Of a stretch of DNA of 64,000 nt, positions 18,135 to 27,229 are shown piece after piece. The stretch covers positions 5,146,001 to 5,210,000 of the forward strand of contig NZ_JAFQ01000004.1 in the NCBI RefSeq assembly GCF_000526215.1, written 5' to 3'. The stretch is from Nocardia sp. BMG51109. Its GTDB lineage: Bacteria > Actinomycetota > Actinomycetes > Mycobacteriales > Mycobacteriaceae. The notes under the pieces were generated by a model that did not search any database, was not told where the DNA came from, and saw only the letters and a program-made list of their open reading frames with translations. The position numbers were made by a program, and so were the translations under genes. Every line of letters starts with the position of its first letter. Within the stretch, counting starts at the first letter, position 1.

Positions 18135-20585
18135 TCAGCGCACCAGCAGCGCCACCGGCAGCCGCGTGAACACCTTCTCCAGGCGTACCCGCCCGGAGAA
18201 GGTGTTCCCGGTCAGGCGGTCGGTCCAGGAGCCCTCGGGAAGATCGAGTGTGGTGTCGCCCCAACCGGTTTCGGCCAGTCGCACGCTGTGCCGGGTGGTG
18301 GCGACGATCACCTGCGGCGCCTCGCCGGCCCGCCCCCGGGCGTAGCAGACCAGGTGCTCGGCGGCGTCGCCGGCGGCGAACAGCGGGACGTAGCTGCCGC
18401 CGACGAAGCAGTCCGGCCGCTCCCGGCGCAGCCACAGCGCATAGGCGACCACCCACATCTTCGTCGCGCCGGTGGAATCGGGTTCCGGTGTGCCGGTGAG
18501 CGATTGCAGCATCGCCAGCCGGTGGCCGAAGTCCACCGGGCGGCGGTTGTCCGGGTCGACGAGCGAATCCTCCCACAGCTCGCTGCCCTGATAGAGGTCC
18601 GGGATGCCCGGCCCGCACAGCTGCAACAGCTTCTGTGACAACGAGTCCGACCACGCGTGCGGCGCGACCTTGGCCACCATGGCGTCGAGTTCCGCGCCGA
18701 CCGGGCCGTCGATCACCACGTCCACCCAGCGGTGCAGCCGGGACTCGAAGTCGGAATCCGGTTCCTCCCAGGAAGATCGGGTGCCCGCCTCGCGAACGGC
18801 CTTCTCGGCGAACAGATGTAGTCGCTCGCGCAGCCCCGGCGTCGCGCCCGCGGACCGTCCGTCGGCCGGCCACGCCCCGAACATGTTCTGCAACAGGAAC
18901 AGTGCCGTCGCGGCGTCCGGCGGCGGGGTGATCTCGTTCCACGCCGTCACCGCCCGCGACCAGGTGTCCGCGAACTGCGACAGCACCCCGATGCGGGCGC
19001 GCACGTCCTCGCCGCGCTTGGTGTCGTGGGTGGACAACGTGGTCATCGTCGCGGGCCAGCGGTGGGCGCGCTCGGCGCCGGCCAGATGGAACTCCAGCAG
19101 CGAATGGCCGAACCGGGCCGGGTTGCCGCCCACCTCCTGCAGCGACACCAGCCGCGCGGCCTGGTAGAACATGGTGTCCTCGACGGCCTTCGCCGTCACC
19201 GCGCCGCACACCTGGAAGAACCGCACGGTCGCCTCGCCACCCGCCGACAGCGCCGTCACCAGCGCCGAGAGGGGCACGGTGAGTTCGCGATTGCGCTTGC
19301 CCACCTTGGCCACGACGGTGCTCATCATCCCCGACAGCGGTGCGTAGTCGGTCCGGTAGACCGGCATGAACGACAGCACCTCGACGGTGGCGTTGGTCAG
19401 GGCCACGTCGCTGATCGCGGCGGCGTCGAATCCGCTCACCACGGCGTCGCGCTTGATCGCGGCCACCAGCCGCCGCACCTCCGGCACCAGCAGCCGCTCG
19501 GCCACCGCGCGCTTGATGCGGTGCTCGTTGTTGCCGATCCAGGCGCCGTTGCTGCCGTGCCCGCAGAACGTCCGCGACAGGCCGGTCAGTGCCGGTTCGC
19601 CGGCCGGGTCGACCAGCACCCCGCCCAGTTCGGCGAGCGCGTCGTAGCCGGTGGTGCCGTCGATGGGCAGCGTGGCGTCCAGCGGCTCCCGGATCGCCAG
19701 CACCTTCTCCACCAGCAGCAGCCGGTTCGGGCCGATCAGCCGGCGCAGCTTCGTCAGGTAGGCCGCGGGCCGGGCCAGCCCGTCCGGATGGTCGACCCGC
19801 ACCCCGTCGACGAGGTCGTGCTCGCACCAGGCGGCGAGCTCGCGGTGGGTCAGCTCGAAGACCGCCGGATCCTCCTGCCGCAGCGCCGCCAGGCCCGACA
19901 CCGCCATGTACCGGCGGTACGTGCAGATCCCGGCCTTCCAGCTGACCAGGCGGTAGTGCTGCTTGTCGTGGATGCGCAGCGCGTTCTCGCCGTCGGTGCC
20001 GGGGGCGATGGGGAAGCGCAGATCGTGCAGCGCCAGCATCGGTTCGGGGCCGCTGCGGTCGACGGTCAGCGCGGCCGGATCGTTCTCGCTCTGCAGCACC
20101 GGCAGCGCCAGCCGCCCGCCGGCGCCGTTGTTCTGGCTCCAGTCGATGTCGAAACAGTAGGCGAACTGCGAGTTCTTACCGTTCCGCAGCACGTCCCACC
20201 ACCACGGATTGTGCCGCGCGTCGCCGACGCCGACGTGGTTGGGCACCAGGTCGGCGATCAGCCCCATGCCCCGGCTGCGCACCTCGTCCGACAGCGCCTT
20301 CAGCCCGCCCGGGCCGCCCAGCGCCGCGGACACGGTGGTCGGGTCGGTGACGTCGTAGCCGTGCGTCGACCCGGGCGTCGCGGTCATGATCGGCGACAGG
20401 TACAGATGGGAGATGCCCAGCTGCTGCAGGTATTCCGCGATGGTGCGGGCATCGGCGAAGGTGAGCGTGTCCGGGCGCAGCTGCAATCGGTAAGTGCTGC
20501 GCACGGGGGTCTTGCGGGCTATCGGGCCGGTGTTGCGTTCGGGCGTGGGGTCGTTCATTTCCATGTCTGTGTCAATCTCGGGCAT
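18135..20585 (-). CDS. treY: Malto-oligosyltrehalose synthase
   Basis: An 816-residue GH13 enzyme that rearranges the reducing end of maltodextrins to an alpha,alpha-1,1 linkage, giving maltooligosyl trehalose. The N-terminal barrel starts RSTYRLQLRPDTLTFADAR; the family motifs are HLYLSPIMTATPGSTHGYD, GLIADLVPNHVGVGDARHNP, GVRVDHPDGLARP with the nucleophile aspartate, LLVEKVLAIREPL with the acid/base glutamate, and LSTHDTKRGEDVRARI. ATG 20585 lies ten bases after treX, so the two form an operon. The usual third enzyme, treZ, which would release trehalose, is not next to it: the neighbour at 16886-18049 is a convergent DUF2235 gene. Confidence 0.96.
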   Translation of the reverse strand: MPEIDTDMEMNDPTPERNTGPIARKTPVRSTYRLQLRPDTLTFADARTIAEYLQQLGISHLYLSPIMTATPGSTHGYDVTDPTTVSAALGGPGGLKALSDEVRSRGMGLIADLVPNHVGVGDARHNPWWWDVLRNGKNSQFAYCFDIDWSQNNGAGGRLALPVLQSENDPAALTVDRSGPEPMLALHDLRFPIAPGTDGENALRIHDKQHYRLVSWKAGICTYRRYMAVSGLAALRQEDPAVFELTHRELAAWCEHDLVDGVRVDHPDGLARPAAYLTKLRRLIGPNRLLLVEKVLAIREPLDATLPIDGTTGYDALAELGGVLVDPAGEPALTGLSRTFCGHGSNGAWIGNNEHRIKRAVAERLLVPEVRRLVAAIKRDAVVSGFDAAAISDVALTNATVEVLSFMPVYRTDYAPLSGMMSTVVAKVGKRNRELTVPLSALVTALSAGGEATVRFFQVCGAVTAKAVEDTMFYQAARLVSLQEVGGNPARFGHSLLEFHLAGAERAHRWPATMTTLSTHDTKRGEDVRARIGVLSQFADTWSRAVTAWNEITPPPDAATALFLLQNMFGAWPADGRSAGATPGLRERLHLFAEKAVREAGTRSSWEEPDSDFESRLHRWVDVVIDGPVGAELDAMVAKVAPHAWSDSLSQKLLQLCGPGIPDLYQGSELWEDSLVDPDNRRPVDFGHRLAMLQSLTGTPEPDSTGATKMWVVAYALWLRRERPDCFVGGSYVPLFAAGDAAEHLVCYARGRAGEAPQVIVATTRHSVRLAETGWGDTTLDLPEGSWTDRLTGNTFSGRVRLEKVFTRLPVALLVR

Positions 20586-20595
20586 GATCGGGGCC

Positions 20596-22758
20596 CTACG
20601 TGGTTACGCGGGCTGTCGCCTCCGGGCCCGATCGATCATGCCCCACTGCGGTACGGCGGAGCACGAGCAGGCAGCGGGCGGGCACCTCGACCGTGCTCGT
20701 TGCGGGATAGGTGGCGGGGACGAGCCCGGTGGGCGCCGAACAGTCGAGGGCGGTCGACCATTCGGCGCCGTGGTCCGGGCCGGGAACGGTGAAGTCGATG
20801 GGCGCGTCGTGGGCATTGAAGCACAGCAGGAACGAATCGTCTCGGATGGCCTCACCGCGCGGGCCCGGTTCGGCGATGGCGTCGCCGTTCAGGAACACCG
20901 CCAGCGAGCGGGCGAATCCGGTCTCCCAGTCGGCGTCGGTCATCTCCTCGCCGGACGGCGTGAGCCAGGCGATGTCGGTGACCGGATGCCCGCCGGCGGT
21001 CCGGCCGCCGAAGAAGCGCCGCCGCCGGAACACCGGATGCGCGGCGCGCAGCCCGATCGCAGTGCGGGTGAACTCCAGCAGCTCCGAATTCTTGTGTGCC
21101 AGTGTCCAATCCATCCACGACAGCGGAGAGTCCTGGCAGTAGGCGTTGTTGTTGCCGTGCTGGGTGCGGCCCAGCTCGTCGCCGTGCAGCAGCATCGGCG
21201 TGCCCTGCGACAGCGCGAGGGTCGCGATCATGTTGCGGCTCTGGCGTTCTCGCAGCGTGAGCACCTCCGGATCGTCGGTCGGGCCCTCCACGCCGCAGTT
21301 CCAGGACCGGTTGTGACTCTCTCCGTCGCGGTTGTCCTCGCCGTTGTCCTCGTTGTGTTTGTCGTTGTAGGACACCAGGTCCCGCAGCGTGAACCCGTCG
21401 TGCGCGGTGACGAAGTTGATGCTGGCGCCGGGGCGGCGCCCGGTGGCCTCGTAGAGGTCCGAGGAACCGGTGAGCCGGGAGGCGAACTCGCCCAGCGTCG
21501 CCGGTTCGCCGCGCCAGTAGTCGCGCACGGTGTCGCGGAACTTGCCGTTCCATTCCGTCCACAGGCTCGGGAAGTTGCCGACCTGATAGCCGCCCTCGCC
21601 GACGTCCCACGGTTCGGCGATGAGTTTCACCTGGCTCACCACCGGATCCTGCTGCACCAGATCGAAGAAGGTGGACAGCCGGTCCACGTCGTGCAGTTCG
21701 CGCGCCAGCGTGGCCGCCAGGTCGAAGCGGAAGCCGTCGACGTGCATCTCGAGCACCCAGTACCGCAGCGAGTCCATGATCAGCTGCAGGGTGTGCGGGT
21801 GGCGCACATTGAGGCTGTTGCCGGTGCCGGTGTAGTCCATGTAGTGCGTGGGGTCGTCCTCGACCAGCCGATAGTAGGCCGCGTTGTCGATGCCGCGCAG
21901 CGAGATCGTGGGCCCCAGGTGATTTCCCTCGCCGGTGTGGTTGTAGACCACGTCGAGGACCACCTCGATGCCCTCGGCGTGCAGGGCCCGCACCATGGCC
22001 TTGAACTCGGTCACCGCCGCGCCCGCCCGCGGATCGGCGGCGTACTCGTGGTGCGGGGCGAGATAGCCGACGCTGTTGTAGCCCCAGTAGTTTCGCAGCC
22101 CCCGGTCCAGCAGCATCCGGTCGTGCAGGAACTGGTGCACCGGCATCAGCTCGATCGCGGTGACGCCCAGCGACTTCAGGTGCTCGACGATCGCCGGGTG
22201 CGCCAGCCCCGCGTAGGTGCCGCGCAGCTCCGGCGGCACCTGCGGATGCGTGATCGTCATGCCCTTGACGTGCGCCTCGTAGAGCACCGTCTCATGGTAG
22301 GGGTGGCGCGGCGCGCGGTCGTCGGCCCAGTCGAACCAGGGGTTGATCACGACCCCGGACATGGTGTGCCCCAGCGAATCCCGGCCGTGCGTGTAGAGCG
22401 CCGGATCGTTGCCGAACTCACCCGCGAACGCCTTGCCGTACGGATCCAGCAGCAGCTTGCCCGGATCGCAGCGCAGCCCGCGCCCGGGATCGTACGGGCC
22501 GTGCACCCGGAATCCGTAGCGCTGCCCCGGCCCGACGTTCGGCAGATAGGCGTGCCAGACATAGCCGTCGACCTCGTCGAGCGGAATGCGCGCCTCGGCG
22601 CCCGCCCGGTCGATCAGGCACAGCTCCACCCGCTCGGCCACCTCGGAGAACACCGAGAAATTGGTGCCGGCCCCGTCATAGGTGGCGCCCAGCGGGTACG
22701 CGGCACCCGGCCACACGCCCAGCGGCGCCACGTCCGCGAGCCGGTGGGGCGTAACCAT
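20596..22758 (-). CDS. treX: Glycogen debranching enzyme (isoamylase type)
   Basis: A 720-residue GH13 isoamylase-type enzyme that cleaves alpha-1,6 branches of glycogen and supplies linear maltodextrins to TreY. An N-terminal CBM48-like domain (VWPGAAYPLGATYDGAGTNF) is followed by the barrel: VVYNHTGEGNHLGPT, nucleophile in MHVDGFRFDLAATLARE, acid/base in VKLIAEPWDVGEGGYQ, and the third aspartate in INFVTAHDGFTLRDL. ATG 22758 is chosen because homologues begin there and GGGTCGGGGG precedes it; the frame stays open upstream to 23208 but the extra sequence is not part of the family. Operon with treY, same order as Rv1564c-Rv1563c. Confidence 0.95.
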   Translation of the reverse strand: MVTPHRLADVAPLGVWPGAAYPLGATYDGAGTNFSVFSEVAERVELCLIDRAGAEARIPLDEVDGYVWHAYLPNVGPGQRYGFRVHGPYDPGRGLRCDPGKLLLDPYGKAFAGEFGNDPALYTHGRDSLGHTMSGVVINPWFDWADDRAPRHPYHETVLYEAHVKGMTITHPQVPPELRGTYAGLAHPAIVEHLKSLGVTAIELMPVHQFLHDRMLLDRGLRNYWGYNSVGYLAPHHEYAADPRAGAAVTEFKAMVRALHAEGIEVVLDVVYNHTGEGNHLGPTISLRGIDNAAYYRLVEDDPTHYMDYTGTGNSLNVRHPHTLQLIMDSLRYWVLEMHVDGFRFDLAATLARELHDVDRLSTFFDLVQQDPVVSQVKLIAEPWDVGEGGYQVGNFPSLWTEWNGKFRDTVRDYWRGEPATLGEFASRLTGSSDLYEATGRRPGASINFVTAHDGFTLRDLVSYNDKHNEDNGEDNRDGESHNRSWNCGVEGPTDDPEVLTLRERQSRNMIATLALSQGTPMLLHGDELGRTQHGNNNAYCQDSPLSWMDWTLAHKNSELLEFTRTAIGLRAAHPVFRRRRFFGGRTAGGHPVTDIAWLTPSGEEMTDADWETGFARSLAVFLNGDAIAEPGPRGEAIRDDSFLLCFNAHDAPIDFTVPGPDHGAEWSTALDCSAPTGLVPATYPATSTVEVPARCLLVLRRTAVGHDRSGPEATARVTT

Positions 22759-23163
22759 GCCCCCGACCCTAATCGCTGCGCGCCGCGCGGCGGTCGCTGG
22801 CCGGAGGCAACGAACGATCACGCTGAGATCGGCAAGAGCGTAGAAAAGGTCGACCGGCGAGGATTCAGCCGGAGTCGGATGCCGCCGACGGCGGTGTTGC
22901 CCGGCCGTCGGCGCCTGCTCTGCGTCGAGGGCTATGACCTGGACCGATGGGTAGCGGGCTGCGAGCTTTCGATCGAGGGTTGCCAGTGCGGCGCTGCGGG
23001 ACACGAGGTCGGTTCCCATTACCGCCGGATCGGAGAGCAACCGGAGCAGGCGTGCCGAACTGCCCCGCATGCTCGGGCTCCCCGGACCGCTGCCCGGCGA
23101 GCGAGGGCGGTGGGGCTGGATTAGGTTGTGCGGTGGGTTCGTCGGTGTGCGGAAGGAGTGTCG
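22759..23163. other. 405-base region without an assigned gene
   Basis: Between treX and the divergent ComJ-like gene. On the minus strand a frame continuous with treX (about 22900-23070) has a fairly coding-like stretch containing SDPAVMGTDLVSRSAALAT and LDRKLAARYPSVQVIALD, but it has no convincing start or end and no recognised family. It may be a gene relic. Promoters for both flanking genes must lie here; I could not define them. Confidence 0.4.
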
Positions 23164-23712
23164 GTGTCGAAGGATGTGCTGTTGTTCTCCGACTACCACC
23201 AGATCCACGTCTTCGACCGGGACATGGCCGACGACCCGTGCGATCTCTGGGGCGGAGACGATCCCCTGGCGGCGTATCTGGCGCTGGGCAGGGACGCGGT
23301 CGCGGTCGAGACGGGCGTCAACGGGTATCTGGTGGTCGCCGTCGAGGTCGCGGACGAGCCGTCGGCCGTCGGCGCCGACGCCGAGGTCGTGCTGGAGTGC
23401 AGCCTGCGCGCCGATTCCGGTCGCGTGGTCCTCGGATCGCCGACGCTGCCCGCGGCGGACGGCCCGGCGTTCGACGTACCCGCCGGCTGGTTGCGGCTGC
23501 GCGTGTCGATGGCCTGGTGGCCCGATGAGTGGGAGAGCCTGCGGGTCGAGACGGTGGCCGCCGATGACCTCGACGAGGACAGCATCCCGCTGTACTCCCG
23601 GGACAAGCCCAGCTTCGAGATCCTGAATCGCGTCCGCCTCCAGTTGTGGCCCGCCGCACCGTCCGACCCCGCCCTGGTCCGCGGATGGGTCGGCGGTACG
23701 TACAAGTCGTAG
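23164..23712 (+). CDS. Hypothetical protein, possibly ComJ-like
   Basis: About 182 residues from GTG 23164, which follows GGAAGGAG at good spacing (GTG 23158 is possible). It is acidic, without signal peptide or membrane helix, and predicted mostly beta. Two stretches resemble Bacillus ComJ, the inhibitor of the NucA competence nuclease: LLFSDYHQIHVFDRD near the N-terminus (ComJ has SYHQFTVF) and FDVPAGWLRLRVSMAWW in the second half (ComJ has FDLPKGDYQL). The likeness is from memory and is weak. No nuclease gene is adjacent. If it is not ComJ-like I cannot assign a role. Confidence 0.6.
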   Translation: MSKDVLLFSDYHQIHVFDRDMADDPCDLWGGDDPLAAYLALGRDAVAVETGVNGYLVVAVEVADEPSAVGADAEVVLECSLRADSGRVVLGSPTLPAADGPAFDVPAGWLRLRVSMAWWPDEWESLRVETVAADDLDEDSIPLYSRDKPSFEILNRVRLQLWPAAPSDPALVRGWVGGTYKS

Positions 23713-23763
23713 CCCGTCGCCCCGGTGCGGTGCCGGAAATTGCTGGTACCGGTGATCGTGGCA

Positions 23764-24600
23764 CTAATCGAGCGCCGCGAGCCGGCCGAATCCGTCGGCT
23801 CCGTAGCCCGCGTCGATCGCTCGCTGTACCGCGGCCCGCGCGGCGCCGAGTGCACCGTCGTCGAGGCCCTGCGCCCGGACGGCGCTCGAGATGCGGTCCA
23901 TGATCGCCGCGGCGGCGGTGATCGTGCCTCCGTCACCGGGGAAGCGGCCCGCGGCGACCTGCTCGGCGAGCATGTCGATCATGTCCGGGAAGAATCCGAG
24001 CATCGCCTTCGCGTGCCCGGCGATATCGGCCGCCGCGATGTCCTCGGCGGCGGCGAACGCGAACATATGCGTCACGCCACTCATCGACGTCCAGAGCATG
24101 TCCTGCAGGGCCAGGTCGAACGCGGCGGCCCGGCCGGGTTCCCGGCCGAGGTAGTTCGCGTTCTCACCGAGCGCGAACAGCGTGGTCCGGTGCGTCTCGT
24201 AGATGTCGCGCGGCCCGCTGTAGTACAGCGCCGCCTCGGGGCTGCCGATGGCCTCGGGCGTGGACACGATCACGCCGTCGATGTACTCGATGCCGTGCCG
24301 TTCCGCCCACGCTGCCATCGCGCGGGCCTGCTCCGGCGAGCCACCACAGAAGTTCACCAGGGTGCGGCCCTTCAGTGCGTCGGCGTCGAGGACCGACTGC
24401 GCCACTGGATAATCCGGCAAACACACGATGACGAGCGGGCTGGCCGCGATCGCCTCGGCGGCGGTACCGGCAGGGGCGGCATCGAGGTCGGTCCCCTTCC
24501 CCGGGGTGCGATTCCACACGGTGGTGGGGTGGTGGGCGGCGAATGCGGCGGCCAGGGCGTGTCCCATGGGGCCGAGTCCGAGGACGGTCACGGTGGTCAT
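23764..24600 (-). CDS. NAD(P)-dependent oxidoreductase, imine reductase/3-hydroxyisobutyrate dehydrogenase family
   Basis: A 278-residue beta-hydroxyacid dehydrogenase-superfamily enzyme from ATG 24600. The Rossmann dinucleotide motif is VTVLGLGPMGHALAAAF, followed by TVWNRTPGK, where Asn-Arg favours NADP(H). The C-terminal helical domain has VSTPEAIGSPEAALYYSGP and GREPGRAAAFDLALQDMLW. The usual catalytic lysine of hydroxyisobutyrate dehydrogenases is replaced by aspartate in AAFDLALQDM, as in imine reductases. It is divergent from a MerR gene, and the space between carries a 19-bp-spaced promoter on this gene's strand, so MerR control is likely. Confidence 0.82.
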   Translation of the reverse strand: MTTVTVLGLGPMGHALAAAFAAHHPTTVWNRTPGKGTDLDAAPAGTAAEAIAASPLVIVCLPDYPVAQSVLDADALKGRTLVNFCGGSPEQARAMAAWAERHGIEYIDGVIVSTPEAIGSPEAALYYSGPRDIYETHRTTLFALGENANYLGREPGRAAAFDLALQDMLWTSMSGVTHMFAFAAAEDIAAADIAGHAKAMLGFFPDMIDMLAEQVAAGRFPGDGGTITAAAAIMDRISSAVRAQGLDDGALGAARAAVQRAIDAGYGADGFGRLAALD

Positions 24601-24608
24601 GCCGGTTA

Positions 24609-24640
24609 AGCTAAACCTTGACGTCGATGTCAGAGTCAAG
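24609..24640 (-). promoter_or_regulatory. MerR-type promoter/operator with 19-bp spacer
   Basis: On the minus strand a TTGACT -35 (24634-24639) and a TTAGCT -10 (24609-24614) are 19 bases apart, the over-long spacing that MerR-family activators correct. An inverted repeat, CTTGAC (24617-24622) and GTCAAG (24635-24640), overlaps the spacer and the -35 element. It would drive the dehydrogenase gene. Confidence 0.6.
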
Positions 24641-24650
24641 CGGGAGTGGG

Positions 24651-25019
24651 ATGCGAATCGGGGAATTGGCACGGCGCACCGGTGTCAGCGAGCGCGCCCT
24701 GCGGTACTACGAGCACCAAGGGCTGCTGACGCCGGAACGACGGCCGAGCGGCTATCGCGTGTACGGCGACGAGCATGTCGCGGTGGTGCGGCGGATCAGG
24801 ATCCTGCTCGCGGCCGGGCTGAGCACCGCGCAGATCCTGGAAGCGTTGCCGTGCATCGTCGATGACGACGGGCTGCTGACCCCCGGCTGCCCGGGCCTGG
24901 TCGACGGTCTGGTGCGCCAGCGTGACCGGATCGACGGGGCGATCGAGGAACTGGAAGCCACCCGCGCCAACCTCGACACGATCATCACCAGCGAGCTGTC
25001 CCGCCACGAGAGGCCGTAA
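24651..25019 (+). CDS. MerR-family transcriptional regulator
   Basis: A 122-residue regulator from ATG 24651, behind GGGAG. The N-terminal winged helix is MRIGELARRTGVSERALRYY followed by EHQGLLTPERRPSGYRVYGD. A short dimerisation helix (VRQRDRIDGAIEELEATRAN) follows. There are cysteines at LPCIVDDD and TPGCPGLVD, but the spacing does not match known metal-binding MerR loops, so the signal is uncertain. It probably regulates the divergent dehydrogenase through the overlapping promoter at 24609-24640 and may repress itself. Confidence 0.9.
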   Translation: MRIGELARRTGVSERALRYYEHQGLLTPERRPSGYRVYGDEHVAVVRRIRILLAAGLSTAQILEALPCIVDDDGLLTPGCPGLVDGLVRQRDRIDGAIEELEATRANLDTIITSELSRHERP

Positions 25020-25229
25020 CAGCGAAACCGCCCCTCCGATACCGGATCCCGTGCGCGGCCGCGGCTCGGATGTCGCACGACCCGCACATTCGGCGTGTGT
25101 TCGCCGTCGGTGCGCGGGGAAACGCGACGGCGAGCCGGGAGATCACGGTAACGCCTGTAGCCGGTCGATGAGGGTTCGGCGTTGCCGCCATCAACCGTCG
25201 CACGGGATCCCACCGGTCGCTGATGGCCG

Positions 25230-25252
25230 CGGGCTCGTCCTGGTCGAGCCCG
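25230..25252. terminator. Hairpin terminator after the S9 peptidase gene
   Basis: Arms CGGGCTCG (25230-25237) and CGAGCCCG (25245-25252) with a seven-base loop, located seven bases beyond the stop of the minus-strand peptidase gene. Confidence 0.6.
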
Positions 25253-25258
25253 GATCGG

Positions 25259-27229
25259 CTAAGCGAGGTTTTCGACGGTGACCGGCTCGATACCTTCGGC
25301 CGATGGCAGGGCGAACTCGAATACCTGGCCGTAGAAACTCAATTCGGCGTCGAGGGCGCGGCGGATGTTCTCCGCGCGGCGGAAGCCGTGCTGCTCGCCG
25401 TCGAAGACCAGGTAGGCCACCGGGATCTGCCGGGTCCGCAGCGCCTCGACGATCATCTCCGACTGATTGGGCGGCACCACCGCATCTTCGCTGCCCTGCA
25501 ACACGATCAGGGGCTTGCGGAGCCGGTCGACGTGATGGATCGGGGACCGCTCGCGGTAGATGTCGCGCCTGGCCGGATATTCCCCGATCAGGCCATCGAG
25601 GTATCGGCTCTCGAACTTGTGTGTTTCGGCCGCGAGCGCCTCCAGGTCGGCGACGCCGAAATGGTCTGCGCCCGCGGCGAATGCGGTGTCCGCACGGGCC
25701 AGCGCGGCCAGCGTCGTGTAGCCGCCCGCCGAGCCGCCGCGGATGGCGAGCCGCCGCGGATCGACCCGGCCCTGCTCACCGAGCCACCGGGCCGCGGCGA
25801 GGCAGTCGGCCACGTCCACCACGCCCCACGCGCCTGTGAGCAGCTCACGGTAGGCGCGACCGTATCCGGTGGAGCCGCCGTAATTGACGTCCACGACAGC
25901 GAATCCGCGGCTGGTCCAGTACTGGGTGTGCGGGGAGAATGCGGGCACCGCGAGCGAGGTCGGGCCGCCGTGAATCATGACGAGCAACGGCGGCAGTTCC
26001 CCGGCCGTGCCGCCGTAACGTCTGCTCGCGGGGGGATAGAACAGCGCGTGTGCAGTCCGTGGCGCGCCGGCGCCGTCCACCGAGGGGAAGGAGATCGGTT
26101 CGGGCACCGAGACCGAGGCGTCGTCGAGGCCGAGTTCCCTTGGCGGGCGCAGGACTTCGACCTGCGGTGTGCCGCCGCCGAAACCGATGCGGTACACACC
26201 GGATTCGGCGGTGGGCGTGGCCGCCACCACGACGACGGCGTCCGCACCGGCCCGCTCGATCGCGGCAATCGCGGAGAAGGGCAGGTCCAGATCGGCCACC
26301 GAGCCGTCCGTCCGGCGCACCCCGAGGCCGTCGTAGCCGTCGCGCCAGCGGGCGAACACGATGCTGCCGTCGCCGAGCACGGTGTAGCGCGCCGACCCCA
26401 ATTGCCAAGCGGGCATGCCGATCTCGGCGTCCAGCTCGATCACCGGTGTGACCGCACCGCCGGGTGTCCAGCGGTAGAGATTCCACCAGCCGTTACGGTC
26501 GGACAGGAACAGCAGCGAGCCGTCGGCCTGCCAGCGCGGTTCCAGCACCGATTCCCCCGGCCCGCCCGCGACGACCGTGTCGGCGCCGCCGGCGAGATCG
26601 CGCACCCGCAGGACGGTGTCGTCCCACGGCATGGACGGGTGATCCCACGACACCACGGCCAGCGAACCCCCGTCCGGACTCACGCGGGGTGCGACGACGA
26701 AATCCGGGCCGCTCATCAGGATCTCCGGCTGCGACGCCCGGTCCGCGGACAGCCGCACGATCTCGTTGCGGACATCGATCGCGCCCCGCCCGCCGGCCGG
26801 ATGACTTTCGCGGACGGCCACGACGGTGGTGCCGTCCGGGGCGAGTTCTCCGTCGCCGTACCGGTCGCCGCGGGGCTCGGCGGGGGCCGGCGTCAGCGGC
26901 ACCGGCGCACCTCCGGGCCCGAGCCGGTACAGCCGCTGGTCGGCCCAGTTGGCGAACCACAGCACGCCGTCGCGGACCCACCACGCCGCGCCGCCGTATT
27001 CGTGCACCGCGGTACGCGCGTCCATCCCGTCCGGCAGCAGATCGGTGACCGTCCCGTCGGCGCCGCGGCGCACGATCTGGGTCCGGCCGCCCTCCTCGGG
27101 ACGCCCCTCCGACCAGTAGATATCGGTCCCGTCCACCCGCACCTCCGACAGCCGCACCGCGGCGGCGACGACGAATTCGGAGGTGATGGAAGTCGGCCAC
27201 GACCCGAACGGCAACTCTGTGAGGCTCAC
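25259..27229 (-). CDS. S9-family prolyl oligopeptidase-like serine peptidase
   Basis: A 656-residue peptidase. Residues of about 1-380 form a beta-propeller, seen as repeats such as FVVAPRVSPDGGSLAVVSWD and WQADGSLLFLSDRNGWWNLY. The catalytic alpha/beta hydrolase domain follows: PLLVMIHGGPTSLAVPAF (oxyanion), VDVNYGGSTGYGRAYRELL, nucleophile in AIRGGSAGGYTTLAAL, acid in LQGSEDAVVPPNQSE, and histidine in VFDGEQHGFRRAENI. No signal peptide is seen, so it is likely cytoplasmic and acts on short peptides or acyl-peptides. It appears monocistronic, with a hairpin directly after the stop. Confidence 0.9.
   Translation of the reverse strand: MSLTELPFGSWPTSITSEFVVAAAVRLSEVRVDGTDIYWSEGRPEEGGRTQIVRRGADGTVTDLLPDGMDARTAVHEYGGAAWWVRDGVLWFANWADQRLYRLGPGGAPVPLTPAPAEPRGDRYGDGELAPDGTTVVAVRESHPAGGRGAIDVRNEIVRLSADRASQPEILMSGPDFVVAPRVSPDGGSLAVVSWDHPSMPWDDTVLRVRDLAGGADTVVAGGPGESVLEPRWQADGSLLFLSDRNGWWNLYRWTPGGAVTPVIELDAEIGMPAWQLGSARYTVLGDGSIVFARWRDGYDGLGVRRTDGSVADLDLPFSAIAAIERAGADAVVVVAATPTAESGVYRIGFGGGTPQVEVLRPPRELGLDDASVSVPEPISFPSVDGAGAPRTAHALFYPPASRRYGGTAGELPPLLVMIHGGPTSLAVPAFSPHTQYWTSRGFAVVDVNYGGSTGYGRAYRELLTGAWGVVDVADCLAAARWLGEQGRVDPRRLAIRGGSAGGYTTLAALARADTAFAAGADHFGVADLEALAAETHKFESRYLDGLIGEYPARRDIYRERSPIHHVDRLRKPLIVLQGSEDAVVPPNQSEMIVEALRTRQIPVAYLVFDGEQHGFRRAENIRRALDAELSFYGQVFEFALPSAEGIEPVTVENLA

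Noticed and set aside
23128..23163. Longer start for the ComJ-like gene
   Set aside because: The ribosome site GGAAGGAG lies downstream of that start and points to GTG 23164 or 23158.
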